Of a DNA stretch of 64,000 bases, positions 33,944 to 44,474 are shown one piece after another (positions within the stretch are counted from its first letter, which is position 1; every line of letters starts with the position of its first letter). This DNA is from Naganishia liquefaciens (lineage: Eukaryota > Basidiomycota > Tremellomycetes > Filobasidiales > Filobasidiaceae), in NCBI GenBank assembly GCA_013423385.1, contig BLZA01000011.1:681174-745173 (forward strand), written 5' to 3'. A program made the position numbers and the translations under genes. Under the pieces are notes generated by a model that was not told the origin of the DNA, ran no database searches, and saw nothing but the letters and a program-made list of their open reading frames with translations.

Positions 33944-36482
33944 ATGCCGCCCCAGCAGCCCGCGCCCGCGCCCGAAGAGGAAGGCCGCCTATGGAAGGCC
34001 GTCAAGATGGCCGCCATGGTCGTCGGCGGACAGATCGTCGTCAAGCAGCTCGTCGCCCAGTTTGCGCCCCAGCCGGCCCCCTCATCCCCTGTGCGCCAAG
34101 CCGTGGTCGACGCTCCGCAGGCATCGTTTGCGGGTGGCGCAGAACAGGCTGATCTTGCGGCGCTACCCATCGAGGTGACTCCGGCGTGGCGCGCGGGTAC
34201 ACCGCTCACGCTCGAGATCTATACGAGCACGTCTTCCGTCGCACCCTCGGTCCCGCCAGTGCGCACGTCGCCGCTCGTGGCATTCGATAACCTCACCTAC
34301 GGCCAGTGGGCCGATCAATCCCGCTTTGCAGACGTCTATGTGGATATCCCCGATGCGGTGCTTTACCAAAACGCATCCCTCTTTGCCGACTTGTTCTTGC
34401 GCACCCCGACAACGGGCGAGGCAACGCACGTCAGGCACTCCCTCGTCAAGCATATGCCGCCGCGCAAGATCCGCAAAGAAATCTCTCTTCTCGGCAACTC
34501 GACGACATCCGCGCAACAAGAGGAAGAAGAACCCGCACCGCAAGGCATCATCCCGCACTTCTCACCCAACCTGACCCTCGCGCTCGTCACCGACTCGGGC
34601 ACAATCAAATACCGCGTCCAGCCGCCCGCGATCCGTTCACACATTCATCTCACCGAGAGCAACAAGACCTACTACCCAATCCTCTACCCCAACGAATTCT
34701 GGCACCTCCAGGACTCGCTCATCCCGCTCAATGCTTCCTCCCAGGGAGCCCGGCTTCCGCTCAGGATCACCTGCGATCCGCAAGCCATGTGGAAATTCAA
34801 TCTCTACGCGCACATGAACATGGCGTTTGAGCAGCAGGCCCAGGCCAAGGCTTCCGGCGCGGCGACAGGACCCATGGGCGCCTCGGGCGGAGCGGAGCTG
34901 GACGAGTTGAAAAAGATGCTGATCAGTGCGAATCCGTATTGGCTCGGGATCACGATCGTCGTGACGCTGCTTCACACGCTGTAAGCCATTTGCGTCTCTC
35001 TATGCCGCGCTGGCTGACTCTCCGTTCCCTGGAAGCTTCGAATTCCTTGCGTTCTCGTCGGACGTCTCGCATTGGCGGAAAAAGGATAAAGACCTCGTCG
35101 GCGTCTCCCTGCGAACAATCATCACCAACGTCGTCGTTCAGGTACGCTTACACACCTTGCCTACTCCCCTTTTCCTCGCTCGATGCTGACCCCATCGGCT
35201 GCAGCTGATTATCCTCCTGTACCTGCACGACTCGTCCGAGGAAACATCCTTCATGATCCTCGCATCCCAGGGCATGTACGTCCCCCACTCCTGTTCCATC
35301 CAACCGGCTTCAGCCAAGCGGCGCGCAACGCTGATCCCCGCGACAGTGGTCTCCTGGTGGAAGCGTGGAAGATTACCAAGGTCGTCGACATCAAGCTTCT
35401 CCCCGCACCGGCCGGGTCCGTGATCCCTTATAGGCTCAGCATCGAGGGTACGCCGCGCTCACACTCCCTGCGACGGCAGGACCGGGAATCTGACCGACCT
35501 TTCTACGCCTATTTTATCTCTGCAGATAAGCACGAGTTGACCGACGATGAGAAAAAGACGCAAGAGTATGACAGGCTGGCATTCAAGCTTGTTGGGTATG
35601 CCGCGGCGCCGTTGATGGCCGGGTATACTTACTATTCGCGTACGTCTGGGTGATCCTCCCTGGTAATTCCGAATTTGAAACGCTGATCATTCGGGATTCA
35701 CTCCTACTGATAGTAAATTACAAGTACGTTGTTCGCCATTGCAAGATAGCTCGAATGCGTATGGCTCACCCTTGCCCTGACGCAGGACACACAAGGGCTG
35801 GTACTCGTTTGTAATCACGACGCTCGCTCAAGCCATCTACATGTACGCACGGCCTGTGAACCGTACCGGCTTGCCGTACTGAAAACATCTTGCGCGCGTT
35901 TAAACAGGTTCGGCTTCGCACAGCTTGTGCCGCAGTTGATCATCAACTACAAGCTTAAATCTGTTGCGCACATGCCGTGAGTATTTGCTTCCCCTTCCGG
36001 GCAAGGCTGACCGATGTGAGATCGTGTGTCTGAGAATAGGATGAAGGCAATGTGAGACGACTTCGGTTCCGGACATTCCGCGGCGTTACTGATTCTGTTG
36101 CTCACAGGGTTTACAAGACTCTCACAACGATTGTCGACGACTGCGCGAGCTTTGTCATTCACATGCCGTGGTGTACGTTTTACCTCCAGCCTCCCCTCAT
36201 CCTCCTGCTAAAGTTCAATCTCACCTTCCTCTCGCAGTGCATCGTCTCGCTTGTTTCAGGGACGACGTCGTCTTCCTGATCCTCCTTTACCAACGATGGA
36301 TCTACCGCATCGATCCGACGCGTGCCAACGAATACGGACAGGTGTTGCAGAGCGAGACCGAGGTGGTCGCGGATACAGCTGCCGGGGCGGACAAGGGCAC
36401 CCTCAAGAGTGGCGCCAAGGACAAGGTGGGAAAGAAGGCCGGAAAGGACGGCAAGGGGAGGACCCACCTCAAGACGGAGTGA
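33944..36482 (+). CDS. CLPTM1-family multi-spanning ER membrane protein
   Basis: Member of the CLPTM1 (cleft lip and palate transmembrane 1) family. The human paralogue CLPTM1L has been reported as a scramblase for a GPI intermediate. Eleven exons: 33944-34980, 35036-35141, 35205-35275, 35347-35447, 35526-35639, 35714-35723 (10 nt), 35786-35842, 35908-35976, 36040-36051 (12 nt), 36108-36172 and 36238-36482, giving 628 residues. A lumenal domain of about 330 residues has several Asn glycosylation sites (NASLF, NSTTS, NLTLA, NASSQ). Membrane segments follow from YWLGITIVVTLLHTLFEFLAF. Family signatures include THKGWYSFV, QLIINYKLKSVAHMP, FRDDVVFLILLYQRWIYRIDPTR. The tail is Lys/Gly-rich. The intron at 35448-35525 is 78 nt and stop-free but splits a conserved junction. 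Confidence 0.9.
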
Positions 36483-36608
36483 GCGTGCCTCGTAAAGTCT
36501 AGTATTGGCGAGTTTTGGAAGGCAAAGGGTCATAATTTGCGCCCAAGCCCATGATGCATCTTGCATTGTCCTGTACAACATATAAAGCCCTGTAATATCC
36601 CTGGGTTT

Positions 36609-38953
36609 CTACAAATTTGCCTTGATCGTTGCCCTTTCAGCCTTGGCAATTTCCCTCAAAGTACGACGCAGAATCTTCCCGGACGGCCTGAACAAGCGAA
36701 GGGAATCAGCGCGCTGACCATAAACGGCTTCCGTGGTGCCCACTCACAATCTTGGCAACTCGGTCACAAACGCCGTTCCGCCGATCAGCTGCTTGTAGTG
36801 AGCAATCTTGGGTTTGAGCCAGACGTTGATCTCCTCGGCCAACGCGAGTTTCGCCGTTTCCGAGGCTAGTGCTTCCATTCCGGCAGCTGGGACGATATAC
36901 GCTCTGTACGGATGTATTAGCAGAAGTGAATCACAGCTTTGAGGTTCGCGTAAAGAGGCCTACCTTGGTAGCTCGGTCGCGAGGCTGTCCTCCCACACGC
37001 CGACGATACCGATATCGGCAATCTTGGGATGACCGAGCAGAATGCCCTCGAGCTCTGCGGGTGCGACTTGGAACTGTGACAGTGCGTTAGCGCACGGCGG
37101 GAAAGGTCGGACGAGCAATTGGACGCACGCCCTTGACTTTGATCAACTCCTTCTTTCTATCGACAATCTTGTAGACGCCGTGGGAATCAACGATACAGAC
37201 GTCGCCCGTCTTGTACCACCCGTCGGGCGTCAATGCATTCCGTGTAGCTTCCGGCTTGCCAAGATAGCCTCTGCAGCGTGTGTCAGCACTGGACATGCGC
37301 GACAGACAAGGCGAAACTCACTTCATGATGTTTGGCCCTCGAACCCAAAGCTCGCCCGAGTTGCCGACGGGTACATCCTGGTCATCGTCGTCGACGAGCC
37401 GAGCTTCCATGTTGGGTACAAGCAAGCCAACGCATCCTCGATGGGACTTGGCAAACCTTTCATCGAGAATGCAGGACGAGGGCGATGTCTCCGTGGAGCC
37501 GTAGCCTGGTGGGACGAGGGAAGATCAGTGAACAGGGTAATGATTCGGGCGGGGACGGGACACGCGTACCTTGAACGACCAACGTGCCATATTTGGCAAA
37601 CTTTTTCTCGACCTCGAGCGTCAGGTCTTCTCCGCATGGACTGCATCTGCAGGTCAGCCAGGCGCCGTATTTGGTCTACTAACTGAACTCACGCTGCTCC
37701 GGTCATGAACCAGCGCAGGGACGACAGGTCATACCTGTCTACTTCGGGCGATTTGGAGACGGCGATCTGACTGAGCGTCAGCTCGGACTGCTCGAGCGTG
37801 CCTCACGGGACTTACGAGAACCGGCGGCGCGACAAGCGCAAACGTGCATCGGTACTTTTGAACGACCTGGCAGAATGGCTTGACCGAGAATTTCTGCAAA
37901 AGCGACCGAGATAAGCGCTCACGGCCATGCTCGGGAGCCCGGTAAACGTACTGGAATAGTAATGATCGAGTAGCCTCGGTGCAAGGGCGACAATCCGAGC
38001 TTGACGAATCCGTAGATATGATACATTGGCCTGCAACGATGCAATCAATGATAGTTCCCACACCGATTAATGATGCCCCGACGCGGACTCACAAGAAGGC
38101 CGGCGTCGACTCTTCCGACCCGACGCACGGCGGCATGGCAATCTCAAACTGCTTCAATACGCTCGTCAAATTACGATGCGTCAACTCGACGCCCTTCGGC
38201 AGTCCTGTAGTGCCGGAGCTATAACATAATACAGCGGTCTGCTGGCAACCTTCGGGTCCCAACGGGACGGGGACATGGGCGTTCGGGGCCTGCGTGCGGG
38301 AAAGCTGGAGGTCGACATAGCTCGGGAAGGAGGTGTCGGGCGAGGCAACGCCGTCAGCGCCAAGGGATGTAGATTGGGCGGCTTCGAGTGCACGCAGAGA
38401 TGCCGTCTGGCGCCGGGCGAGGATGGTGTGTTGCAGGGCGTATTGGTCGTCCGCAAAGGGTGATGTAGAGTTTTTCGTCTTATGGAGGAGCTTGTAGGCT
38501 TCCAGGGCCACGTGAAGTAACTCGGGGTCGACAAAGACAAAGGCGGCCTTGCAGTCGAGAAGTTGGTACAAGAGCTCAGATGGCGAACTGAGCGAATTGC
38601 GTCAGTGAAAGCGGACCTCGTCCAGGCATAACGGCAAACGGGACTCACCAGGCTGCACTCGCCAAGCTCGGAACCACGCCGGCGGCCATACATCCGAGCG
38701 CCACGACGGGATAATCGACGCTCGTCTTGCCGAACACCAGGGCTACTTGACCGCGCTTTGCATGCTTGCGAACGATGAGGCCGCGCGCGAGGGCGAGTGC
38801 CTCGTCAAAGACCTGTCCGCGCGTCTTGGTCTCGCCCGTGAGGGAATCGACGCTCGCACGCCATTCGCGCGGTTTCGGTGCAGCGAGGAGAAATTCGACG
38901 ATGGATTCGTCGGTAAGCGTGACCGAGGGGTGGGTGGACTGGTAGATATGCAT
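36609..38953 (-). CDS. Peroxisomal-type acyl-CoA ligase (4-coumarate-CoA-ligase-like)
   Basis: ANL-superfamily adenylate-forming enzyme that activates a carboxylic acid to its CoA thioester with ATP. Start at 38953 (MHIYQSTHPSV). Core motifs in order: P-loop YSSGTTGLPKGVELTHRN, A5 GYGSTETSPSS, A7 GWYKTGDV, hinge DRKKELIKVKG, and the catalytic lysine in RPSGKILRRTL. About eight exons. The protein ends in KANL, the same tetrapeptide that serves as the peroxisomal signal of human catalase, a non-consensus PTS1. It shares a 381-bp divergent promoter with the thiolase, which supports a fatty-acid or aromatic-acid activation role before beta-oxidation. Chain-length or substrate preference cannot be read. 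Confidence 0.85.
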
Positions 38954-39334
38954 GGTTGGTGTGGATCCGTGGCCCGGGAATGTGGTGGGGTGTGCGCTGC
39001 AGGGATATATAACTAGGGGAGGCCCTTCTTCGCTTAATCCCGCCGCCGCTCAGCCCGAGCAGCACTTGCCGACTTCCGAACCGCGAGGCCCCGCACTCTG
39101 CTTCCGCCCAGCTGGAACGCCCTGCACGGACGCTCGGCTGTCAGCGACGCGTGTTAGGTAATCCGGGGCTCACTCTCCGGCTCGACGGCTATCCCGACGA
39201 GTTTCAGGCTATTGGCGATACCGGAAGCACGCCCAGCCGCGTATATATCCTGCTCTCTTCTTCCTCCCTCGTCGTCTTCCACGATCCGTATCTTGACTCT
39301 CCATCCTTCGCACACACATACACACACACACAGC
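38954..39334. promoter_or_regulatory. Divergent promoter, acyl-CoA ligase / thiolase
   Basis: TATA-type elements face both ways: TTATATAT on the minus strand at 39005-39012, about 50 bp before the ligase start, and TATATAT at 39242-39248, about 90 bp before the thiolase start. A CA-rich microsatellite (39309-39333) fills the thiolase leader up to its ATG. I looked for an exact CCTCGG/CCGAGG fatty-acid motif and found none. Confidence 0.6.
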
Positions 39335-40984
39335 ATGTCTTCCCAGCGTGAAACCATCCTCCGAAAACAGGCAGACGACGTCGTCATCTGTGCCTCGGTC
39401 CGCACGGCCTTGACCCGATACAAAAAGGGCGGCTTCAAGGACGCCCTGCCCGAGGACTTGCTCTCGGCCGTTCTCAAGGCCACCGTCCAAAGGTCCGGCA
39501 TCGATCCCAAGTTGATCGAGGATATCGCCGTCGGCAACGTTCTCGCCGAGGCTGGGGGAACCAACATGGCGCGAATGGCGCAGCTGCATGCCGGGATCCC
39601 GCATACGTAAGTGGCGGGCTCAAGGGATGGGTTTCTTCAAGGGTACTGACGCTTCTACGCACTTTGTAGAGCATGTATCGCTACTGTGCACCGATTCTGC
39701 TCCTCTGGTCTCATGGCGGTCGCCCAGGCAAGTCTGCATTCCCCCTGTGATACACCGCCCAGCGCCCTAATCAAGCCCTCCCGCTCTAGATTGCCAACCA
39801 AATTTCCCAAGGCCAAATCGACATTGGTATCGCATGCGGTGTCGAACACATGTCGACGGGTCAGGACAATCCCACGCTGGCACCCAAGATGAGCGAAGAC
39901 GTGTTGAAGGGCGAAGAAGTCAAGGATGTACTCTTGCCAATGGGTACCACGTCGGAAAACGTGAGTGGTTTGGCGTGTTTGTTTGGCGTGCTATGAGCTT
40001 AGATTCTCATCATTCTCACCAGGTCGCCAAAGTCTTCAAGGTGTCGAGAGAGGAACAAGATGCCTTTGCGGCCAACTCATATCAGAAGGCTCTCAAGGCA
40101 CACAAGGCCGGCCTCTTCAAGGGCGAGATCATTCCCGTCGAGGTAAGCCGGATCCACTTATACCAACCGTCCGACGGACACTCATCCGAAAACCCAATCA
40201 GGTCGACTACGTCGACCCCAAGACGGGCCAAAAGAGCCGCATCGTCGTCGACTCGGACGATGGAATCCGCGAAAACGTCACGGCTGAGTCCCTCTCCAAG
40301 CTCAAGCCGGCCTTTGGCCCTCAAGGAACGACCCACGCCGGCAATGCCTCCCAGATCACCGACGGTGCAGCCTCGGTCTTGCTCGTGCGTCGAAGCGTCG
40401 CCGAGCGGCTGGGCCTCCCTGTGCTGGGCAAGTTTGTGACGATCGGATTGGCGGGCGTCAAGGTGGACGTGATGGGTATCGGACCGGCATTTGCCATTCC
40501 CAAGGCTCTTAAGAATGCCGGTTTGACCGACCGGGATATCGATTTCTACGAGATCAATGGTGCGTTCGGGGTTTCCTCCCGATCTATTCAGGCGCTTGGT
40601 GGCTGACTATTTTTCCGTAACTCGTGCAGAGGCTTTCGCATCGCAGGCGGCGTACAGCGTGCGTGAACTGAAACTTGACCCGGCAAAGGTCAACCCGGTC
40701 GGTGGCGCCATTGCATTTGGGTAAGCAGGCATGCCTCCTTACCAACTCGATGCCGCGGCACTCATACAGCATCCTTGCTCTTCAGACACCCGCTCGGTTG
40801 CACGGGTACCCGTCAGGTCGTGACTGGTCTCGCCGAGGCAAAGCGTAAAGGCCACAAGGTTTTCGTCACCTCGATGTGTGTCGGTACCGGCCAGGTGGGT
40901 TCTACCTCGCAGGCTGGCAATCGCGATAGCATACTGACTGCCTTTTTATAGGGTGTTGCTGGTGTATTTGTCAACGAGCAATAG
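39335..40984 (+). CDS. POT1: 3-ketoacyl-CoA thiolase
   Basis: Last beta-oxidation enzyme: cleaves 3-ketoacyl-CoA with CoA to acetyl-CoA and a shortened acyl-CoA. Exons 39335-39606, 39670-39727, 39790-39960, 40023-40142, 40202-40559, 40630-40720, 40786-40894 and 40952-40984 give 403 residues. Active-site cysteine in HRFCSSGLMAVAQ, then GGAIAFGHPLGCTGTRQ (His) and SMCVGTGQGVAGVF (second Cys). Intron 2 (39728-39789) has a GCAAGT donor. The N-terminus RETILRKQA lines up with the PTS2 pattern except at its second position. There is no PTS1 (ends NEQ), as is normal for peroxisomal thiolases. Divergent from the acyl-CoA ligase. Confidence 0.95.
39728..39789 (+). other. GC-AG intron in thiolase
   Basis: Donor GCAAGT follows GTC GCC CAG and the acceptor is CTCTAG. 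Joining gives MAVAQIANQISQGQIDIGI, which matches thiolase conservation. Confidence 0.85.
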
Positions 40985-42055
40985 GTTCAGCGGTATTACG
41001 AACATCTGGTTGTATCATGCTATCAGGGATTATGGCTATTCATCATATGTAGAGGTCGACTGTACTCGCCGGAGATGCGTCCAGGATCAATTTTCCGTGA
41101 ATATGGGCACAAAACACTGTGGCTCCTGGCTTGATAGCTGCCTGACTACCAAAAGAATGAATGTGTGGCGCCTCTATGATATGCCGATTGTCCTACGGAC
41201 GCTCCTTAAATGCAACACCTGCCACAAGGGTCAGGCAGGCAAGCCATCATTTGCTGCAAGGTGCCGGAGAGGCTGTTTCGCACTGCTCCTTGGACGGCGA
41301 GTCATTCTTTTCAAAGTCGTAAACAAAGCTTGTTGAGCTCATTATCGAAAGCTTCTAAACTGAGCCGTTGTCACACTGTAAGCAGCCGCGCCAACGAAGG
41401 TGTCTTCAGGCGTCATGCACACGCAAGCCATTTTCACGAGCACCCGATCAAACGTCACGACGCGCCCTGTGCAGATCACCTACCCAAAGTCGACAAATCC
41501 TGCATCCAAAAGGTAGTTGCTGCTTCCGGGCGGCCGGCCCTACAACCGAGCGAACCATCGCAGAGATGCAGGCGAATGACGCAGGTATGTCGAGTGCCGC
41601 ACGGAAATGGTTAGCGGTCTTGGTCTTTTGCCATCGTGCTCGACGCTCGCCGCATCGGGCGCAACCGTCCTCCCCAAAAACAGTAATACCGCTTGCGCGC
41701 AGTGGCTCGTCCACCACGCACTAAGTAGCTCGTCTACCATCGGGGACGCCGACAGTGATCAACCCACCATGCAAGCGGAATCGATGACCGGCGATTCATG
41801 TCTCAGGCTAATCATTAGCGCCGGAGTGACATCACATGAGCAGCGTCGAGGTGCTGGAATACCGCTTGATTTCGTCATCAGGTTACATCATATCGTCTTC
41901 TTCGATCTCTCGATCCAGCTTCACACATGGCCGCCGACAGCGGTCAGAGAGGTATATAAGCAGCATTCGCAAGACTTGACAGCTACAATTCCTCGTTTGC
42001 GCATCAACACACATTCCACTCACACTCAATCAAACAAACACAACGCACTATCAAC
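40985..42055. promoter_or_regulatory. Long upstream region of the KGG hydrophilin gene
   Basis: 1.07 kb that holds the thiolase 3' flank and a long promoter. A TATATAAG lies at 41953-41960, about 96 bp before the ATG, and a CRE-like TGACATCA near 41827. The leader is CA-rich. A long promoter fits a stress-regulated gene. No other gene was recognised. Confidence 0.45.
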
Positions 42056-42464
42056 ATGGTTCAAGGATCTACTGAAACCGGCGAGAAGTACAAGCCCTCC
42101 GAGCACGATGGATGTGAGTTTCGCATTTCCTCTCCCAATCTGAACGGACTCTGACTTCCGCCTTAGTGAAGGAAGACGGTACCCCCGACAAGCGAATGTC
42201 CTCTGAACACGGTTTCGGCGGTGACCGAGAGCGAGCTTCCGAGGCTGGCAAGGCCGGTGGACAGGCTGAGAAGTACAAGCCCACCGAGCACGATGGTTGT
42301 AAGTTGCATCGGTACTGTCTCTACCGTGAATGCGATTCTAATGAAGGATTTGTTTAACAGTGAAGGAGGACGGTACCCCTGACAAGCGAACTTCTTCCGA
42401 GCACGGCTTCGGCGGTGATCGAGAGCGAGCGTCTGAGCTCGGCCGAGAGGGTGGTTCCAAGTAA
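42056..42464 (+). CDS. Small KGG-type (CON-10-like) stress hydrophilin with duplicated exon
   Basis: Very hydrophilic 97-residue protein of exons 42056-42113, 42167-42298 and 42361-42464. It resembles the stress-induced KGG/CON-10 group: repeats of SSEHGFGGDRERASE followed by GKAGG or GREGG. The unit LKEDGTPDKR..SSEHGFGGDRERASE occurs once in exon 2 and once in exon 3, and EKYKPSEHDG/EKYKPTEHDG occurs in exons 1 and 2. Both introns are phase 1 and sit at the same point of the repeat, so exon 2 is a symmetric repeat unit. No Cys, no membrane segment; likely cytosolic and disordered, possibly protective under desiccation or heat. Family call is by pattern. Confidence 0.75.
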
Positions 42465-42816
42465 AGAACCGACACGCCTCGGATGCTGTGACTTAGCGTT
42501 TGACAACCATGTACAATCTAGAGGCCACGAAGCCTGACCGATAATGGAATCAATGATCAATATTGCTTTTGCAAGGCATCATGCCAGACCGGCAGGTGTC
42601 AAAGCTGATTTTCTCAACTTGGTTTTGCGCGAAGTCTCTTGTGGAGATCTCGCTTTTTGCTTTCAGCGTTTGCATGTCGCATTCCGAACTCAGCAGCTTT
42701 GGGAGATCGACTCGCGTATATAACAGTGATCGCAGCGCAAAAGCGTCGCTTTCCCGGGACACATCACTCATTGATACATAGATGTCATCTGCAAATGCAC
42801 CATACAAAATGTCCGT
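42465..42816. other. Convergent 3' flanks
   Basis: Short spacer between the hydrophilin stop and the TFIIS stop on the opposite strand. No feature recognised. Confidence 0.4.
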
Positions 42817-44474
42817 CTACGAGAATTTCCACCTGTTGTTGCAATTCTGGAGAGCATACGAGAATGAGCGGCGAGAGCAGACGCTTGAAGCCTCGTCACT
42901 CACTGTACATCTGGGGGCGAAACATGAGAGGAGCGAAACAGCGCCTGACTGTTAGCATTTCAATGAACTGTCGTCAGATGGTATACGTACGTTACGAATG
43001 TCTGCGACGAGGAAAGGTCAGCGGAAAGACCACAATAGCAATATACAAGACTTACCGTCATAGGTTCATCTGCACTTCGAGTTTGCATCTGATAGTATCT
43101 CGTCTTGTTCTGTCCACATTTCCCGCACTTGAAAGCATCCGTTTCCGCCTGTGTGAAAGACGCATTTTAAGCGAATGCAAATCGACGCGAGCCCTGGGAC
43201 GAACCTCGGTAGCACCGGCGCCTTGCGCAGCAAACAGGTTCTGCTTGTCAATGGCGGCTTGCTCTGCTTTGATGGCTTCCGAAGCGAGTTCCTGTTCAGG
43301 ACAATTCAGTAATCGTCTCCTTTCATTACAGCCATCAGCTTACTTCTTGCGTAAAGTTGACGACATCCTTGCAAGAGATAGCTCCAGTCACGATGGAGTC
43401 ACGCAGAGCGGCGTTCGACGGCTCTCGCAAATTCAGGAACAGCTCACGGATACCTAAACAACAAAGAAGTCACAGGGACACATAAAAAGAGTCACAGGGA
43501 CGTCAGCAAGTCAAGCGTTTGAACCCAAGCAGTCAGCCATACGTGATCTGTATTCGTCCGTCACACGTTGTTCCATCTTGTCGTACACAGCCTGTTCCAA
43601 TGCCAGCGCTCTTTCCACCAAGATGGCTTTCTCTGCCATGCGAAGAGGCATTCAGCATCTGAATGGCTTTCGCGTTGCTACGACATACCAGCTATACTGT
43701 CAAATGAGAGCGCATCATATGACATAGTTGCTCCCTTGAGTCGCACGGCGTCATCCTTCTCGCTTGAACCAGATCGGTAGGCCGGTTCCAGACCGGGTGG
43801 ATTGTCCGACTTGGCAGATCGTTCCGGTCGCTTTTCTGTCGTGATAGTTGAAAGTTTGCGTTCTTTGCGGATGATTCTTGGCTGTTCCGACTTGGCGCTA
43901 GGAGCTGGAGAGCCCTTTGCGGACGACACTGTACAGCGAGGCTCGTATTGGTGTATCGCATTTCTGGGGTTTACATGAAAGGAAGACTCACCCGCACTGG
44001 CAACGTTCTCTGCTTTCACCTTGGACCCATTCTCGCCCTTGATCTTCTTGTCCGCGCTTCCTTCCCCTGCAGCATCTCCGTTCGCTTCTCGCTTTCGCTT
44101 CTTTTGAGCATCCACTGCATGCTTCCACTTGGTGACGATCTGCTTGGCCAGAGCGGCCACAGCGGCTGAGGAGTTCTTTTGAAGCTTGTTTATTGTCGCG
44201 CCGGCTTTTGACGTCTGAGGAGGAAAGTGCCATCATTATTCTGAAATAGAAGCCCCGTCGACTGATTCTCACCCTCAAGTCCGCCTCAGAAGGAGCGTCC
44301 AGCTGTTCCAGCTTGGTGAGTAGCTCAAGAGCTTCCTGTAGAAGTGCAGTATGGCAGCCTCAGTCCGAGTTCACGCCGTCTAATGTACATTAACCAACGA
44401 CTTGCCGTTTCCTTGCCAGAGTTCGCGTTGCTGGCGCAATCATCGCATAATTTCTTGAGTTCCTGCGGCGTCAT
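42817..44474 (-). CDS. DST1: Transcription elongation factor TFIIS
   Basis: Rescues backtracked RNA polymerase II by stimulating transcript cleavage. Eleven exons: 44474-44406, 44335-44273, 44214-43992, 43928-43689, 43632-43543, 43453-43344, 43291-43205, 43148-43056, 43001-42991 (11 nt), 42910-42904 (7 nt) and 42846-42817 (30 nt), giving 340 residues. The N-terminal LW domain ends KQIVTKWKHAVDAQKK. A Lys/Ser-rich linker follows, then the central domain with YRSRIRELFLNLREPSN. The zinc ribbon starts FKCGKCGQNKTRYYQMQTRS and has the acidic loop ADEP. It closes with FVTCTNCNNRWKFS, completed only by joining the 11-, 7- and 30-nt exons. Intron 1 is GC-AG. The start at 44474 is the first ATG in frame with the domain. 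Confidence 0.93.
42904..42910 (-). other. DST1: 7-nt micro-exon of TFIIS
   Basis: ATGTACA is flanked by CCCCCAG and GTGAGT. It completes a Thr codon and encodes the third zinc-ligand Cys plus a Thr of the ribbon (TFVTCTNC). Skipping it removes that Cys and shifts the frame. Confidence 0.85.
44336..44405 (-). other. GC-AG intron in TFIIS
   Basis: Donor GCAAGT follows GGAAACG and acceptor CTTCTACAG precedes GAAGCTC. Joined frame gives GKETEALELLTKLEQL. No GT donor in frame is as good. Confidence 0.7.
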
